This document shows, piece after piece, positions 36,056-44,965 of a stretch of DNA of 64,000 bases. The position numbers were made by a program, and so were the translations under genes. Source of the stretch: Sphingobium aromaticiconvertens (GTDB lineage: Bacteria > Pseudomonadota > Alphaproteobacteria > Sphingomonadales > Sphingomonadaceae); assembly GCF_037154075.1 (NCBI RefSeq), contig NZ_JBANRJ010000001.1, positions 2,041,501-2,105,500 of the forward strand. Reading direction: 5' to 3'. The notes beneath the pieces were generated by a model. The model saw only the letters and a list, made by a program, of their open reading frames with translations. It was not told where the DNA came from and searched no databases. Within the stretch, counting starts at the first letter, position 1. Each line of letters begins with the position of its first letter.

Positions 36056-38167
36056 ATGAAGACGACCAAGAGCCTGCTGTTCCTGGGCACCGCTCTGCTG
36101 GCGATTCCCGCCGCGGCGGTCGCGCAGGAGCAGGTTGGCGCACAGGAGCAGGCGGGCGATACTGGCGCCGGGGGCACCACGCAGCTTTCGCTCGACCGGC
36201 TGGTCATTTCGACCGGGGTGGAGAAGGTCGCGATCGACACGCCGCAGGCCGTCACGGTTCTTGATCAGGAAGACATTGACCAGACACAGGCGACGACGAT
36301 CGGCGATCTGCTGGAGGCTATGCCGGGCGTTAACGTACAGGGTGGCGTCGGCCAGTTGGGGCAGGGGTTCAACATTCGCGGCATGGGCACCGCGATCGGC
36401 GATTCCGACAACCGCATCCTGATGACCGTCGATGGCGTCACCAAATTCTACGAACAATATCGGATGGGCGCCCTGTTCAGTGAACCTGAACTCTACAAGC
36501 GGGTGGAAGTGCTGCGCGGCCCCGCGTCTTCGACCCTGTACGGCGCGGGCGCGCTGGCGGGGGTCATCAATTTCACGACCAAGGATGCGTCCGACTTCCT
36601 GAAGGATGGCGATCCGCTGGCCGTTCGCCTGAAGGCCGCGACCGAAACCAATGCGGAGGCGCATACGCTTTCGGGCATCGTCGCCGCGCAGCCGACCGAA
36701 GGCGTGGAACTGCTGGGCAGTTATAACTACCGCCGCAGTGACGATTATCGCAGCGGCAATGGCGATATAGTGCCCGCCTCGGCGACTCTTTCGGATAGCT
36801 GGCTGGTCAAGGGCCGGGTATCGATCGGCGGGAACAAGAAGCACGCGATCTGGGCGTCCTATCAGGACTGGATCAGCGACGCGCCGCAGGTTTATGACCA
36901 GATTTCGGCTGCTACCGGCAGTTCGCTGATGCGCCGCCGCGTCCACGACAAGACTGCCGTGCTGGGCTATGTCAACGACTTCAATGGCAGCAAGCTGCTG
37001 AATGTCGAGGCGCAGGTCGCCTATTCGCTGTCGAAGGTCCATCAGACCGAAACGACCTTTCTGGGCGCGAACCTGGAATATTCCGATTTCTCCTATGAAA
37101 GCTGGCAGGGGAAGATCCAGAACACCAGCGAGTTCGACCTGGGCGGCGACTGGAACAGCTTCCTGATCGTCGGCGCGCAATGGAGCGAGCAGAAGCGCCG
37201 CAATCCACGCGTCGCTTTTGACGGGACGGTGACGCCGGGCGCGGGCACGCATCCCGAAGGCGACATGTCCCGCTATGGCCTGTTCGGGCAGTTGGAAATC
37301 AGTTGGTCCGACAAGCTGATGATCATTCCCGGCGTGCGGGTGGACTGGACGGACCTGAAGCCCGGCGCGACCGTCGTTGGTGGCACGGTGCTGACCAATA
37401 ATGTGAAGGATAGCGGCGTATCGCCCAAGCTCGCCGCCATCTATTCGCTGACCGACTGGTTCGGCGTCTTTGGATCGGTGGCGCGCACTGTGCGGATGCC
37501 CAATATCGACGAAACCTTCACGCGCAGCGCCACGCGTCCGGCCAATCCCAATCTGCGCCCCGAAAAATCGCAGAATATCGAAGGGGGCTTCACTTTGTCC
37601 TTCGACGGCCTGGCGGCTAGGACCGACAAGCTGCGGTTGAAGACCACTCTCTTCCGCAATGACGTCAAGGATCTGATCATCAACGCGGCGGGGGCCGTCG
37701 GCACACCCTATTTCACCAATGTCGGCCGTTCGCGTTTCAAGGGCGTGGAGGTCGAGGCGGAATATGGCGTCGGCGGGTTCTTCGCGCGCGGCAATGCCTC
37801 CTTCATCGACGGCAAGGACCGGGCGACGGGCAATTATCTCAATACCATCCCGGCGAACGATTATCGCCTGACGCTGGGCTATGCCGACGCGGACACCGGC
37901 CTGTCGGGTGGCTGGACCGGCGAATTTGCCGAGCGGCAGGACAAGGTCACGACCGGTCCCTTCTCCTCCGCCGGATCTGGTATCGCTACGACGGGCTATA
38001 GTGTCCAAAACATATTCCTCTCGTTCAAACCGCGTAGCGGCCCGGCGGAGGGGTTCGAGTTCCGGATCGCAGCAGACAATATCTTCGACAGGCAATATCG
38101 CCGCCATCTGTCCTCGCTCGCGGCGGAAGGGCAGACGTTCAAGTTCACCGTGGCGAACACTTTCTGA
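36056..38167 (+). CDS. TonB-dependent outer-membrane receptor
   Basis: A 703-residue receptor: signal peptide (cleaved after VAQ), plug domain (TPQAVTVLDQEDIDQTQATTIGDLLEAMPGVN, GFNIRGMG, VEVLRGPASSTLYGAGALAGVINF) and a 22-strand-type barrel ending in Phe. The plug wording and the GTAIGDSDNRILMTVDG segment resemble haem/haemoglobin-type receptors. The Fur-like site upstream supports iron or haem as substrate, but this is inference. A dedicated tonB gene follows after four bases. A start at 36056 gives the signal peptide. Confidence 0.9.
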   Translation: MKTTKSLLFLGTALLAIPAAAVAQEQVGAQEQAGDTGAGGTTQLSLDRLVISTGVEKVAIDTPQAVTVLDQEDIDQTQATTIGDLLEAMPGVNVQGGVGQLGQGFNIRGMGTAIGDSDNRILMTVDGVTKFYEQYRMGALFSEPELYKRVEVLRGPASSTLYGAGALAGVINFTTKDASDFLKDGDPLAVRLKAATETNAEAHTLSGIVAAQPTEGVELLGSYNYRRSDDYRSGNGDIVPASATLSDSWLVKGRVSIGGNKKHAIWASYQDWISDAPQVYDQISAATGSSLMRRRVHDKTAVLGYVNDFNGSKLLNVEAQVAYSLSKVHQTETTFLGANLEYSDFSYESWQGKIQNTSEFDLGGDWNSFLIVGAQWSEQKRRNPRVAFDGTVTPGAGTHPEGDMSRYGLFGQLEISWSDKLMIIPGVRVDWTDLKPGATVVGGTVLTNNVKDSGVSPKLAAIYSLTDWFGVFGSVARTVRMPNIDETFTRSATRPANPNLRPEKSQNIEGGFTLSFDGLAARTDKLRLKTTLFRNDVKDLIINAAGAVGTPYFTNVGRSRFKGVEVEAEYGVGGFFARGNASFIDGKDRATGNYLNTIPANDYRLTLGYADADTGLSGGWTGEFAERQDKVTTGPFSSAGSGIATTGYSVQNIFLSFKPRSGPAEGFEFRIAADNIFDRQYRRHLSSLAAEGQTFKFTVANTF

Positions 38168-38171
38168 CGCC

Positions 38172-38906
38172 ATGGCTGGGGGACGGCATTCTTTCCGCAT
38201 CGGCCTTCCGGCGGTGGCTTCGCTGCTGGTGAATGCGCTGTTGATCGCAGCGCTGCTGAACCTTGGCATGGGGCGCAAGGTGGAAAGGGCGGACGAGCCA
38301 TCGCTGACGGTGATGTCGCTGGCGGTGCTCAAGGGCGCGGAGGAGGGCGCCGAGGAAGCGAAGGCGGCGGTGCAACAGCCGCCTGCGCCACCCGCGCAAG
38401 CAGCGCAGGATGCGCCCCCGGCTCCGACTGTTCCCGTGCGTGTACCTGTGCCGGTCGCGCTGCCCTTTACTGCGCCCCGGTTGCAGGCGACGGCGCCCGT
38501 CCAGCAGGCGGCAACGGCAAATATTCCCTCTGCCGCCGTGGCGGTATCCGCACCGCCCGCGCCACCCGTGCGGCGGGGAACGGCAGATGGGCTGGACGTG
38601 AACGCTCCTGCTGGCACCAGCCATAGCTATGCCGCACGAGTACGGTCGTGGTTGTACGCTCATAAACTCTATCCCCGCCGCGCGCGTATGCGGCGCGAGG
38701 AAGGTGTGGTGCGGGTGCGTTTCGTGATCGACCGTGCCGGACTTTTGCTGGAAGGCAATGTCATCGCAAGTTCCGGGCGGACGTCGCTGGATGAAGAGGC
38801 CGCCGCGATGATGCAGCGCGCCTCGCCTTTCCCCAAGGCGCCCCGCGACATCGGCGGTGAGCGCATTGAATTCACCGCACCGATTGAGTTCATCCTGCCG
38901 GTCTGA
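38172..38906 (+). CDS. TonB-family energy transducer
   Basis: A 244-residue protein with an N-terminal inner-membrane anchor (LPAVASLLVNALLIAALL), a long Pro/Ala/Val-rich spacer and a C-terminal TonB domain (YAARVRSWLYAHKLYPRRARM, GVVRVRFVIDRAG, SSGRTSLDEEAA). It couples the proton gradient to the receptor encoded immediately upstream. exbB and exbD are not nearby and must be supplied from elsewhere. Confidence 0.88.
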   Translation: MAGGRHSFRIGLPAVASLLVNALLIAALLNLGMGRKVERADEPSLTVMSLAVLKGAEEGAEEAKAAVQQPPAPPAQAAQDAPPAPTVPVRVPVPVALPFTAPRLQATAPVQQAATANIPSAAVAVSAPPAPPVRRGTADGLDVNAPAGTSHSYAARVRSWLYAHKLYPRRARMRREEGVVRVRFVIDRAGLLLEGNVIASSGRTSLDEEAAAMMQRASPFPKAPRDIGGERIEFTAPIEFILPV

Positions 38907-38995
38907 CGTCTCCTCGAACAGTTGGGCAATTGGCATACTGAATTTTTTGCTCTAGGCGACGTTGCAGGCTGGCTTCGTACCAGTCCGTATTGATC

Positions 38996-39186
38996 GCGCT
39001 GGTGCCCCGATGGGGCTTGAATGGGAATGCGGTGCGGGGGCGACCCCAAATCCGCAGCTGTCCCTGCAACTGTAAGCGGTGAGTGCGATGCACAAGGCTC
39101 CTTTCGAGGGGGCCAGCCACTGGACTTCATGTTCGGGAAGGCCGTGCATCCTGCTTTGACCCGCGAGCCAGGAGACCTGCCAGCGC
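38996..39186 (+). ncRNA. Cobalamin (B12) riboswitch
   Basis: The conserved core is present: GGGAATGCGGTG, TCCCTGCAACTGTAAGCGG, and the B12 box AGCCAGGAGACCTGCC at 39166-39181. P1 is closed by GCGCTGG (38996-39002) and CCAGCGC (39180-39186). Adenosylcobalamin binding would reduce expression of the downstream cob genes. A 7-bp GC hairpin (39284-39306) further along may serve the expression platform. The first cob gene begins 265 nt past the aptamer. Confidence 0.93.
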
Positions 39187-39451
39187 ACCGGTCGCTCTTG
39201 CCTTGGTCCAGGGGATGGTCACGGCTCGGTACTCCGCGTGAGCGACGATCCTTTGCGGCTGGGGCTGCATCGGTGCGTAATGACGGGCGCTTTTGTCTTG
39301 CGCCCGCCCGTCTCGCGCATCGACCGACATGGTGTCGGCAAGCCCCGGTTTTCGTTGCTCGGCGTGGGGTGGAGTGGACAATGCGCGTCGCGTCGAAGCG
39401 CTTCATGACCCGTGAGCCAGGCGCGGCGCTCGTCCGTCAGGATCGCCGCGC
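39187..39451 (+). promoter_or_regulatory. Leader between riboswitch and cobG, with hairpin
   Basis: This 265-nt leader contains a hairpin CGGGCGC / GCGCCCG (39284-39306, 9-nt loop) without a T-run, and at its end a short translated-looking frame (39381-39455). No longer gene is seen in it. Confidence 0.5.
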
Positions 39452-39455
39452 GTGA
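39381..39455 (+). CDS. Candidate 24-residue leader peptide coupled to cobG
   Basis: ATG 39381 has GGAG six bases upstream; the frame reads MRVASKRFMTREPGAALVRQ plus four residues and stops at TGA 39453-39455, overlapping the GTG start of cobG as GTGA. This would make cobG translation depend on translation of the short frame. No family is recognised. It might be a remnant of a longer gene instead. Confidence 0.4.
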   Translation: MRVASKRFMTREPGAALVRQDRRA

Positions 39456-40582
39456 GCGGTTATGCCGTCAGCGGATGGTGCCCGACCGCCTGGCGTCCTA
39501 TGATGGCGGGCGACGGCCTGCTGGTGCGCGTCAGGCCGCGATTGGCGCGGATGACGGGCGAACAGGTGGTGGGCCTGTGCGAAGTGGCTGCGCGTTTTGG
39601 CAATGGCCTGATCGATGTCACCAACCGTGCCAACCTGCAAATCCGGGGCTTGCGCGACAGCGCCATGTCCGCCTTGCTGGACAGGCTCGTCGACCTTGAT
39701 CTGGTGGGTGCCGATCCCATGATGGAGGCGCGGCGCACTATCCTGATCGCACCGGACTGGCGGCGGGGTGATGACAGCGCGCAGGTCGCCAACGGATTGA
39801 TGGCACGGCTGGCTGCCCTGCCCGAATTGCCTGCGAAGGTCGGGTTTGCCGTCGATGCTGGCACGGCCCCGATATTGGGTGCTGATCCGGCGGATTTTCG
39901 GATCGAACGGGGCGAGAGCAGAGGCCTGATCCTGCGCGCAGATGGGCGGGAGTTAGGCGTGCCGGTCGCGGTGAACGAGGCTGCGGACGCAATGGTTGCG
40001 CTGGCGCACTGGTTCGTGGAAACCGGCGGCGCGGAGGCGGGCAGGATGTCCCGTCACGCCATACCCTTGCCCGCATGGGCGCAGGGGCATGTTCGTCCGG
40101 CGCCCACCCGCCCGGCGATACTGCCGGGGTGTCATGCACTGGGCTGCGTCTATGGCGTTCCCTTTGGCAGCATGGAGGCATCCGCCCTTGCGGCGCTAAT
40201 GACGGATAGCGGGGCAGAGGCTGCGCGTGTCACGCCATGGCGCACCCTGTTGCTGGAAGGCGCATCGTCGGTCGATGCCCAGGGCTTCGTGACGGACGCC
40301 GCCGATCCAGCCCTGCGTGTCGACGCTTGTCCCGGCGCGCCAGCCTGTCCGCAGGCGACGGTGGAAACCCGCGCCCTGGCCATGCGCCTTGCCCCGCATA
40401 TCGCGGGCCGTCTGCATATGTCGGGCTGCGCGAAGGGCTGCGCCCGTGTCGGTCCTGCCAATGTCACCCTCACCGGATGCGATGGCCTGTTCGATCTGGC
40501 GTTCGACGCCCGTGCCGGTGATCCGCCTATCCGGGCAAGCCTGCGAACGGACCAACTGCTTGCCCATTTCGGAGCCGATTGA
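39452..40582 (+). CDS. cobG: Precorrin-3B synthase
   Basis: A 376-residue Fe-S/sirohaem-type oxygenase of the aerobic cobalamin route that hydroxylates precorrin-3A with contraction of the ring. The cluster cysteines follow the family pattern: C-x5-C (DACPGAPACPQA) and C-x3-C (SGCAKGCA). The nitrite/sulfite reductase-like N-terminus (GDGLLVRVRPRLARMTGEQ, DVTNRANLQIRGL) is intact. GTG 39452 fits the family N-terminus; it overlaps the short leader frame. It is the first gene after the riboswitch and overlaps cobH as TGATG. Confidence 0.93.
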   Translation: MSGYAVSGWCPTAWRPMMAGDGLLVRVRPRLARMTGEQVVGLCEVAARFGNGLIDVTNRANLQIRGLRDSAMSALLDRLVDLDLVGADPMMEARRTILIAPDWRRGDDSAQVANGLMARLAALPELPAKVGFAVDAGTAPILGADPADFRIERGESRGLILRADGRELGVPVAVNEAADAMVALAHWFVETGGAEAGRMSRHAIPLPAWAQGHVRPAPTRPAILPGCHALGCVYGVPFGSMEASALAALMTDSGAEAARVTPWRTLLLEGASSVDAQGFVTDAADPALRVDACPGAPACPQATVETRALAMRLAPHIAGRLHMSGCAKGCARVGPANVTLTGCDGLFDLAFDARAGDPPIRASLRTDQLLAHFGAD

Positions 40583-41211
40583 TGCCGCATATCTACGAAA
40601 CCGATGGCGCGGCAATCTACCGCCAATCCTTTGCGACGATCCGGGCGGAGGCCGATCTGGCGCGCTTCACCGCGGATGAAGAGCGGATAGCGGTCCGCAT
40701 GATCCACGCCGCCGGGCTGGTGGGCCTCGCCGCCCATATCCGCTTCTCGCCGGACTTCGCGACGGCGGCGGGGGCGGCCATGGCGAATGGCGCGCCGATC
40801 CTGTGCGATGCGCGGATGGTGAGCGAGGGGATCACGCGCGCCCGGCTGTCTGCCGACAATGCCATCATCTGCACGCTGCACGATCCCGACGTGCCCGAAC
40901 GGGCGCGGGCGATGGCTAACACACGGTCGGCGGCGGCGCTGGAACATTGGCGTCCGCATCTCGCTGGAGCGGTGGTGGCAATCGGCAATGCGCCCACGGC
41001 CCTGTTCCATCTGCTCAATATGCTGGAAGACCCGGCCTGTCCCCGCCCGGTGGCGATCATTGGCTGCCCCGTCGGCTTTGTCGGCGCGATGGAGTCCAAG
41101 GCTGCCTTGTGGGAGGTGCAGCCCGTACCCTGCTGCATCGTGGAGGGCCGCATGGGCGGCAGCGCGATCACCGTGGCCGCAATCAACGCTCTGGCGAGTC
41201 CCGTCGAATGA
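40582..41211 (+). CDS. cobH: Precorrin-8X methylmutase
   Basis: A 209-residue enzyme that moves a methyl group from C11 to C12 to form hydrogenobyrinic acid. Family marks: RMIHAAGLVGLAAHIRFSP, with the catalytic His in the first helix, GAPILCDARMVSEGI, IGNAPTALFHLL and IGCPVGFVGAMESKAAL. It overlaps cobG (TGATG) and cobI (ATGA), so translation is coupled. Confidence 0.96.
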   Translation: MPHIYETDGAAIYRQSFATIRAEADLARFTADEERIAVRMIHAAGLVGLAAHIRFSPDFATAAGAAMANGAPILCDARMVSEGITRARLSADNAIICTLHDPDVPERARAMANTRSAAALEHWRPHLAGAVVAIGNAPTALFHLLNMLEDPACPRPVAIIGCPVGFVGAMESKAALWEVQPVPCCIVEGRMGGSAITVAAINALASPVE

Positions 41212-41933
41212 AGATCGGCACTATCCATGGAGTCGGGCTGGGACCGGGCGCGCAGGACCTGATGAGTGTCCGGGCCGACCGGCTGGTACGCGGCGCCCGC
41301 CATGTCGCCTATTTCCGCAAGGCGGGCAGGCCGGGGCAGGCGCGCCGTATCGTCGAGGGCATGTTGCGTGGCGACGTCATCGAAATTCCGATGGAATATC
41401 CGGTGACCACGGAAATCCCGCGGTCCGACCCGCGCTATAATGAAAGCCTGTCGTCCTTCTACACTGGCTGTACCCGGCATCTGGCGACGCTGACGCAGGC
41501 GGGGGAGGATGTCGTGGTCCTGTGTGAAGGCGACCCGTTTTTCTACGGATCGTTCATGCATCTTTACACCCGGCTGTCCGGTCTGACGCCGGTGACGGTC
41601 GTGCCGGGTATCACCGGCATGTCGGGGGCATGGACGGCCTGCGGTTCGCCGATGACCTGGGGCGATGATGTGCTCACCGTCCTGATGGCGACCCTGCCCG
41701 AAGAGGACCTCACCCGCCGCATCCGCGATACCGATGCGCTGGTGGTTATGAAAATCGGCCGAAACCTCGCCAAATTGCGCCGGGCGGTGGAGGCTGCGGG
41801 GCGTGAAGCGGAGGCCTATCTGGTGGAATATGCGGCGATGGTGGATCAGCGCGTGACCCGGCTGTGCGAGGCGGATGTCGTCACGCCTTATTTCTCGATC
41901 CTGCTGATTCATGGCAAGGGCCGCCGCCCATGA
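41208..41933 (+). CDS. cobI: Precorrin-2 C20-methyltransferase
   Basis: A 241-residue SAM-dependent tetrapyrrole methyltransferase. The N-terminal GVGLGPGAQDLMSVRA and the central VVVLCEGDPFFYGSFMHLY and VPGITGMSGAWTACG motifs are typical of CobI. It methylates C20 of precorrin-2 to give precorrin-3A, the substrate of CobG. ATGA overlaps on both sides link it to cobH and cobJ. Confidence 0.96.
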   Translation: MKIGTIHGVGLGPGAQDLMSVRADRLVRGARHVAYFRKAGRPGQARRIVEGMLRGDVIEIPMEYPVTTEIPRSDPRYNESLSSFYTGCTRHLATLTQAGEDVVVLCEGDPFFYGSFMHLYTRLSGLTPVTVVPGITGMSGAWTACGSPMTWGDDVLTVLMATLPEEDLTRRIRDTDALVVMKIGRNLAKLRRAVEAAGREAEAYLVEYAAMVDQRVTRLCEADVVTPYFSILLIHGKGRRP

Positions 41934-42691
41934 CTGGCTGGATAGCCATTGCCGGGCTGGGTCCGGGGGACGAGGCGCTGATCACGCCCGAGGTCACGGC
42001 AGCGCTGGCACAGGCGACCGATATCGTCGGCTATACGCCCTATGTCGCGCGGGTGGCGCCGCGCGAGGGCCTGACGCTTCATGCGTCGGACAATCGGGTC
42101 GAGCTGGAACGCGCGGCGCACGCTCTTGCCATGGCGGCGGCGGGGCAGCGGGTGATCGTTGTGTCGTCGGGCGATCCGGGCGTGTTCGCCATGGCGGCGG
42201 CAGTGTTCGAGGCGCTGGAACAAGGCCCCACAGAATGGCGCGATCTGGATATTCGTGTCCTGCCGGGGATCACGGCGATGCTGGCGGCCAGCGCGCGGGC
42301 GGGCGCGCCGCTGGGCCATGATTTCTGCGCCATCAATCTGTCCGATAATCTGAAGCCCTGGGGGCTGATCGAACGCCGCCTGCGCCTGGCGGCGGAGGCC
42401 GATTTCGCGATGGCCTTCTACAACCCCCGATCGAAGGCACGGCCAAAGGGATTTGGCCGGGTGCTGGACATATTGCGTGAAGCCTGCGGCGGCGAGCGGC
42501 TGATTCTCTTCGCCCGTGCGGTCTGCACGCCGCAGGAGGCGTTGCATATCGTGCCCCTGCGCGATGCCACGCCGGATATGGCCGACATGCGGACGATGGT
42601 CATCGTCGGCTCCAGCCAGACCCGGCTGATCGACCGGTCGGGCACGCCGATCCTTTACACGCCACGGCGCCATGATCCAGCCAGCCCATAA
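41930..42691 (+). CDS. cobJ: Precorrin-3B C17-methyltransferase
   Basis: A 253-residue tetrapyrrole methyltransferase: IAGLGPGDEALITPE, VVSSGDPGVFAMAAAV, VLPGITAMLAASARAGAPLGHDFCAINLSD and AFYNPRSKARP are CobJ marks. It methylates C17 and drives ring contraction. It overlaps cobI by four bases and, at its 3' end, overlaps the convergent cobK by 92 bases. Confidence 0.96.
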   Translation: MTGWIAIAGLGPGDEALITPEVTAALAQATDIVGYTPYVARVAPREGLTLHASDNRVELERAAHALAMAAAGQRVIVVSSGDPGVFAMAAAVFEALEQGPTEWRDLDIRVLPGITAMLAASARAGAPLGHDFCAINLSDNLKPWGLIERRLRLAAEADFAMAFYNPRSKARPKGFGRVLDILREACGGERLILFARAVCTPQEALHIVPLRDATPDMADMRTMVIVGSSQTRLIDRSGTPILYTPRRHDPASP

Positions 42692-43400
42692 CCGCATCCA
42701 CGCTATACGCCTCACGACGGGGGGCAAGCGCCGGACGGTCGATCATAATGACCGGCAGGTCCAGCCGACGCGCCGCAATCAGCTTCGCCTCCGCGCCTGT
42801 CCCGCCCGCATTTTTGCAGACGATCAGGTCGATCCGATGGTCCTGCATCAGCCGCATGTCATCCTCGATGGAGAAGGGACCGCGGTTCACGATGATGTGG
42901 TGATCAGGCAAGGTGGGCGGGCTTTCGGGCGCATCCACGAAGCGCAGAAGATAATGATGCTGGGGCTGCGGCGCAAAGGCGTTCACATGCATCCGGCCAA
43001 GGGCGAGCATCACCCGCTGCGCCGGACCCGCCAGCGCCGCGATGGCGGCATCGACATTGGCGACATGCCGCCAGCGGTCGCCCGCGACCGGCACCCATGC
43101 GGGACGGGTGAGCGCGATATGCGCGATCCCGGTACGCGCCGCCGCGGCCACGGCATGGGCGCTCATCGCCGCGGCGAAGGGGTGGGTCGCATCAACCAGG
43201 TGGGTGATATGATGATCGCGCAGATAGCATATCAGCCCCTCGACCCCGCCAAAGCCGCCGACGCGGATCGACACAGGCTGCGCCTTGGGGCGTCCCACCC
43301 GCCCCGCATAGCTCAACGTCGCGGCGATCCCTCGATCGGCCAGCGCCCTCGCCAGTGCGCTTGCCTCCATCGTCCCGCCCAGAATCAGGATAGTGGTAAT
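42600..43400 (-). CDS. cobK: Precorrin-6A reductase, in inverted orientation
   Basis: A ~266-residue NADPH-dependent reductase. The N-terminal Rossmann loop ILILGGTMEASALARAL, then THLVDATHPFAAAMSAHA, HIALTRPAW and IVCKNAGGTGAEAKL are CobK marks. It is the only cob gene on the minus strand and lies between cobJ and cobL. AGGAG lies eight bases before an ATT codon (43398-43400) and no ATG/GTG/TTG fits near it; an ATG at ~43440 would overlap cobL. The start is therefore probably ATT. The C-terminal ~30 residues are antisense to cobJ. Confidence 0.85.
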   Translation of the reverse strand: MTTILILGGTMEASALARALADRGIAATLSYAGRVGRPKAQPVSIRVGGFGGVEGLICYLRDHHITHLVDATHPFAAAMSAHAVAAAARTGIAHIALTRPAWVPVAGDRWRHVANVDAAIAALAGPAQRVMLALGRMHVNAFAPQPQHHYLLRFVDAPESPPTLPDHHIIVNRGPFSIEDDMRLMQDHRIDLIVCKNAGGTGAEAKLIAARRLDLPVIMIDRPALAPRREAYSVDAVMGWLDHGAVACKGSACPTGRSAGSGWSRR

Positions 43401-44607
43401 GTCGCAAACTCCTGAAGGGGCATGGCTGACGATCGTCGGCATGGGTGAGGATGGTCCCGCTGGACTGTCCGCTGCAAGCCGTGAAGCGCTGGCACAGGCC
43501 GATATCGTCACCGGCCCGACGCGTCACCTTGCATTGGTTCCTGACCTTAAATGCCCACGCCTGACATGGCCAGTCCCGTTTGAAGACGGGATTGCCGCGC
43601 TGCTCGCCCACAGGGGCAGGCGGGTCGTCATGCTGGTGTCGGGCGACCCTTTCTGGTTCGGGGCGGGGAGCGTCGTGACACGGCATCTCGACCGAGCGGA
43701 ATGGATCGCGCATCCCGTGCCATCGACCTTCACCCTTGCCGCCGCTCGCTTAGGTTGGCAGATAGACGATACAGCTTGCCTCGGCCTGCACGCCGCGCCC
43801 TTCACCCGGTTGCGGTCGCATCTGGTGTCGGGCCGACACGCGCTCATATTGGTGCGCGACGGCGATGCTGTAGGCAGCCTTGCCCGCTATCTGTGCGATC
43901 AGGGATTTGGCGCGTCCTCTGTCGCGGTGCTGGAGGCTTTGGGCGGCCCGCGTGAACATATTCGCCATGCTACCGCCGCGACGCTGGCGTTCGATGACAT
44001 CGCGCACCCGGTCGCGGTCGGCATCGGCTTTGCCGGAGATGGGGCCGTTCTGCCCGCCTCGTCCGGCCTGCCCGACGACTGGTTCGCGCATGACGGCCAG
44101 ATCAGCAAGCGCCCCATCCGCGCGCTCACCCTGTCGGCCCTCGCCCCGCGCCCCGGTGAGACGCTGTGGGACATCGGCACGGGGTCGGGTTCGATCGCCA
44201 TCGAATGGCTGCTGACGCATCCCGCCATGAAAGCGATCGGATTCGAGGCGAATCCCGACCGCGCAACCCGCGCCCACAGCAATGCGCAGGCGCTGGGCGT
44301 CGACCGGCTCCGCGTGATCGAGGGACGAGCGCCCGACATATTGATCGACGAGCCTCTCCCGAACGCCGTGTTCATTGGCGGGGGCCTCAGTGCCTCGCTG
44401 CTGGGAGCGCTTTGGAATCTTTTGCCGCGCGGCACGCGGCTGGTGGCCAATGCGGTGACGCTGGAGTCCGAGGCGCTGCTGGCGCAATGGCATGGGGAGA
44501 AGGGCGGCACGCTCCTGCGGATCGAGCTGGCGCAGGCAGCTCCGCTGGGCAGCCGGCGCGGCTGGCAGGCCAGTTATCCCGTCGTGCAATGGAGCGTGAC
44601 GCTATGA
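43399..44607 (+). CDS. cobL: Precorrin-6Y C5,15-methyltransferase (decarboxylating)
   Basis: A 402-residue fusion. The N-terminal CbiE-like half (VGMGEDGPAGLSAASREAL, VVMLVSGDPFWFGAGS, VPSTFTLAAARLGW) methylates C5 and the C-terminal CbiT-like half (LWDIGTGSGSIAIEWLL, AIGFEANPDRATRAHSNA) methylates C15 and removes the C12 acetate carboxyl. ATG 43399 has AGGAT upstream and shares bases with the likely cobK start on the other strand. It overlaps cobE by four bases. Confidence 0.95.
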   Translation: MSQTPEGAWLTIVGMGEDGPAGLSAASREALAQADIVTGPTRHLALVPDLKCPRLTWPVPFEDGIAALLAHRGRRVVMLVSGDPFWFGAGSVVTRHLDRAEWIAHPVPSTFTLAAARLGWQIDDTACLGLHAAPFTRLRSHLVSGRHALILVRDGDAVGSLARYLCDQGFGASSVAVLEALGGPREHIRHATAATLAFDDIAHPVAVGIGFAGDGAVLPASSGLPDDWFAHDGQISKRPIRALTLSALAPRPGETLWDIGTGSGSIAIEWLLTHPAMKAIGFEANPDRATRAHSNAQALGVDRLRVIEGRAPDILIDEPLPNAVFIGGGLSASLLGALWNLLPRGTRLVANAVTLESEALLAQWHGEKGGTLLRIELAQAAPLGSRRGWQASYPVVQWSVTL

Positions 44608-44963
44608 TCGTGGCGGGCTTTGGCTTTCGCAAGGGCGCCGATATGCTGGCGTTGCGTGACGTATTGGCGCTGGCGCAGCGGGATTATCCAACCGTCACGG
44701 CCCTTGCCGTGCCTCATGACAAGGCGCACCAGCTTGCGGGTCTGGCGGAGGCCATGGGCCTGCCCCTGATCGCCATCGACCCGCAATTGCTGGAAGCCGC
44801 GCGCACCATTACCCAATCGCCCGCCAGCCTGGCCGCCCGAGGCACCGGCAGCGTCGCGGAAGCCGTCGCCCTTGCTGCGGCCGGACCCGGCGCTAGCCTG
44901 CTTGCCCCCCGCCATATCTCACCCGATCGCATGGCCACTTGCGCCATCGCCCAAGGAGCCTAG
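44604..44963 (+). CDS. cobE: Cobalamin biosynthesis protein CobE (CbiG C-terminal-like)
   Basis: A 119-residue protein with the CbiG C-terminal domain pattern: [37 protein letters not shown] and [14 protein letters not shown]. It is common in aerobic cob clusters; its exact step is not settled. It overlaps cobL (ATGA) and lies two bases before cobM. Confidence 0.9.
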   Translation: MIVAGFGFRKGADMLALRDVLALAQRDYPTVTALAVPHDKAHQLAGLAEAMGLPLIAIDPQLLEAARTITQSPASLAARGTGSVAEAVALAAAGPGASLLAPRHISPDRMATCAIAQGA

Positions 44964-44965
44964 CC

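Noticed and set aside
36038..38617. Very long antisense frame opposite the TonB receptor and tonB genes
   Set aside because: It mirrors a clear receptor on the other strand, has no recognisable domain and lacks a ribosome site; such frames arise from GC-rich third-codon positions.
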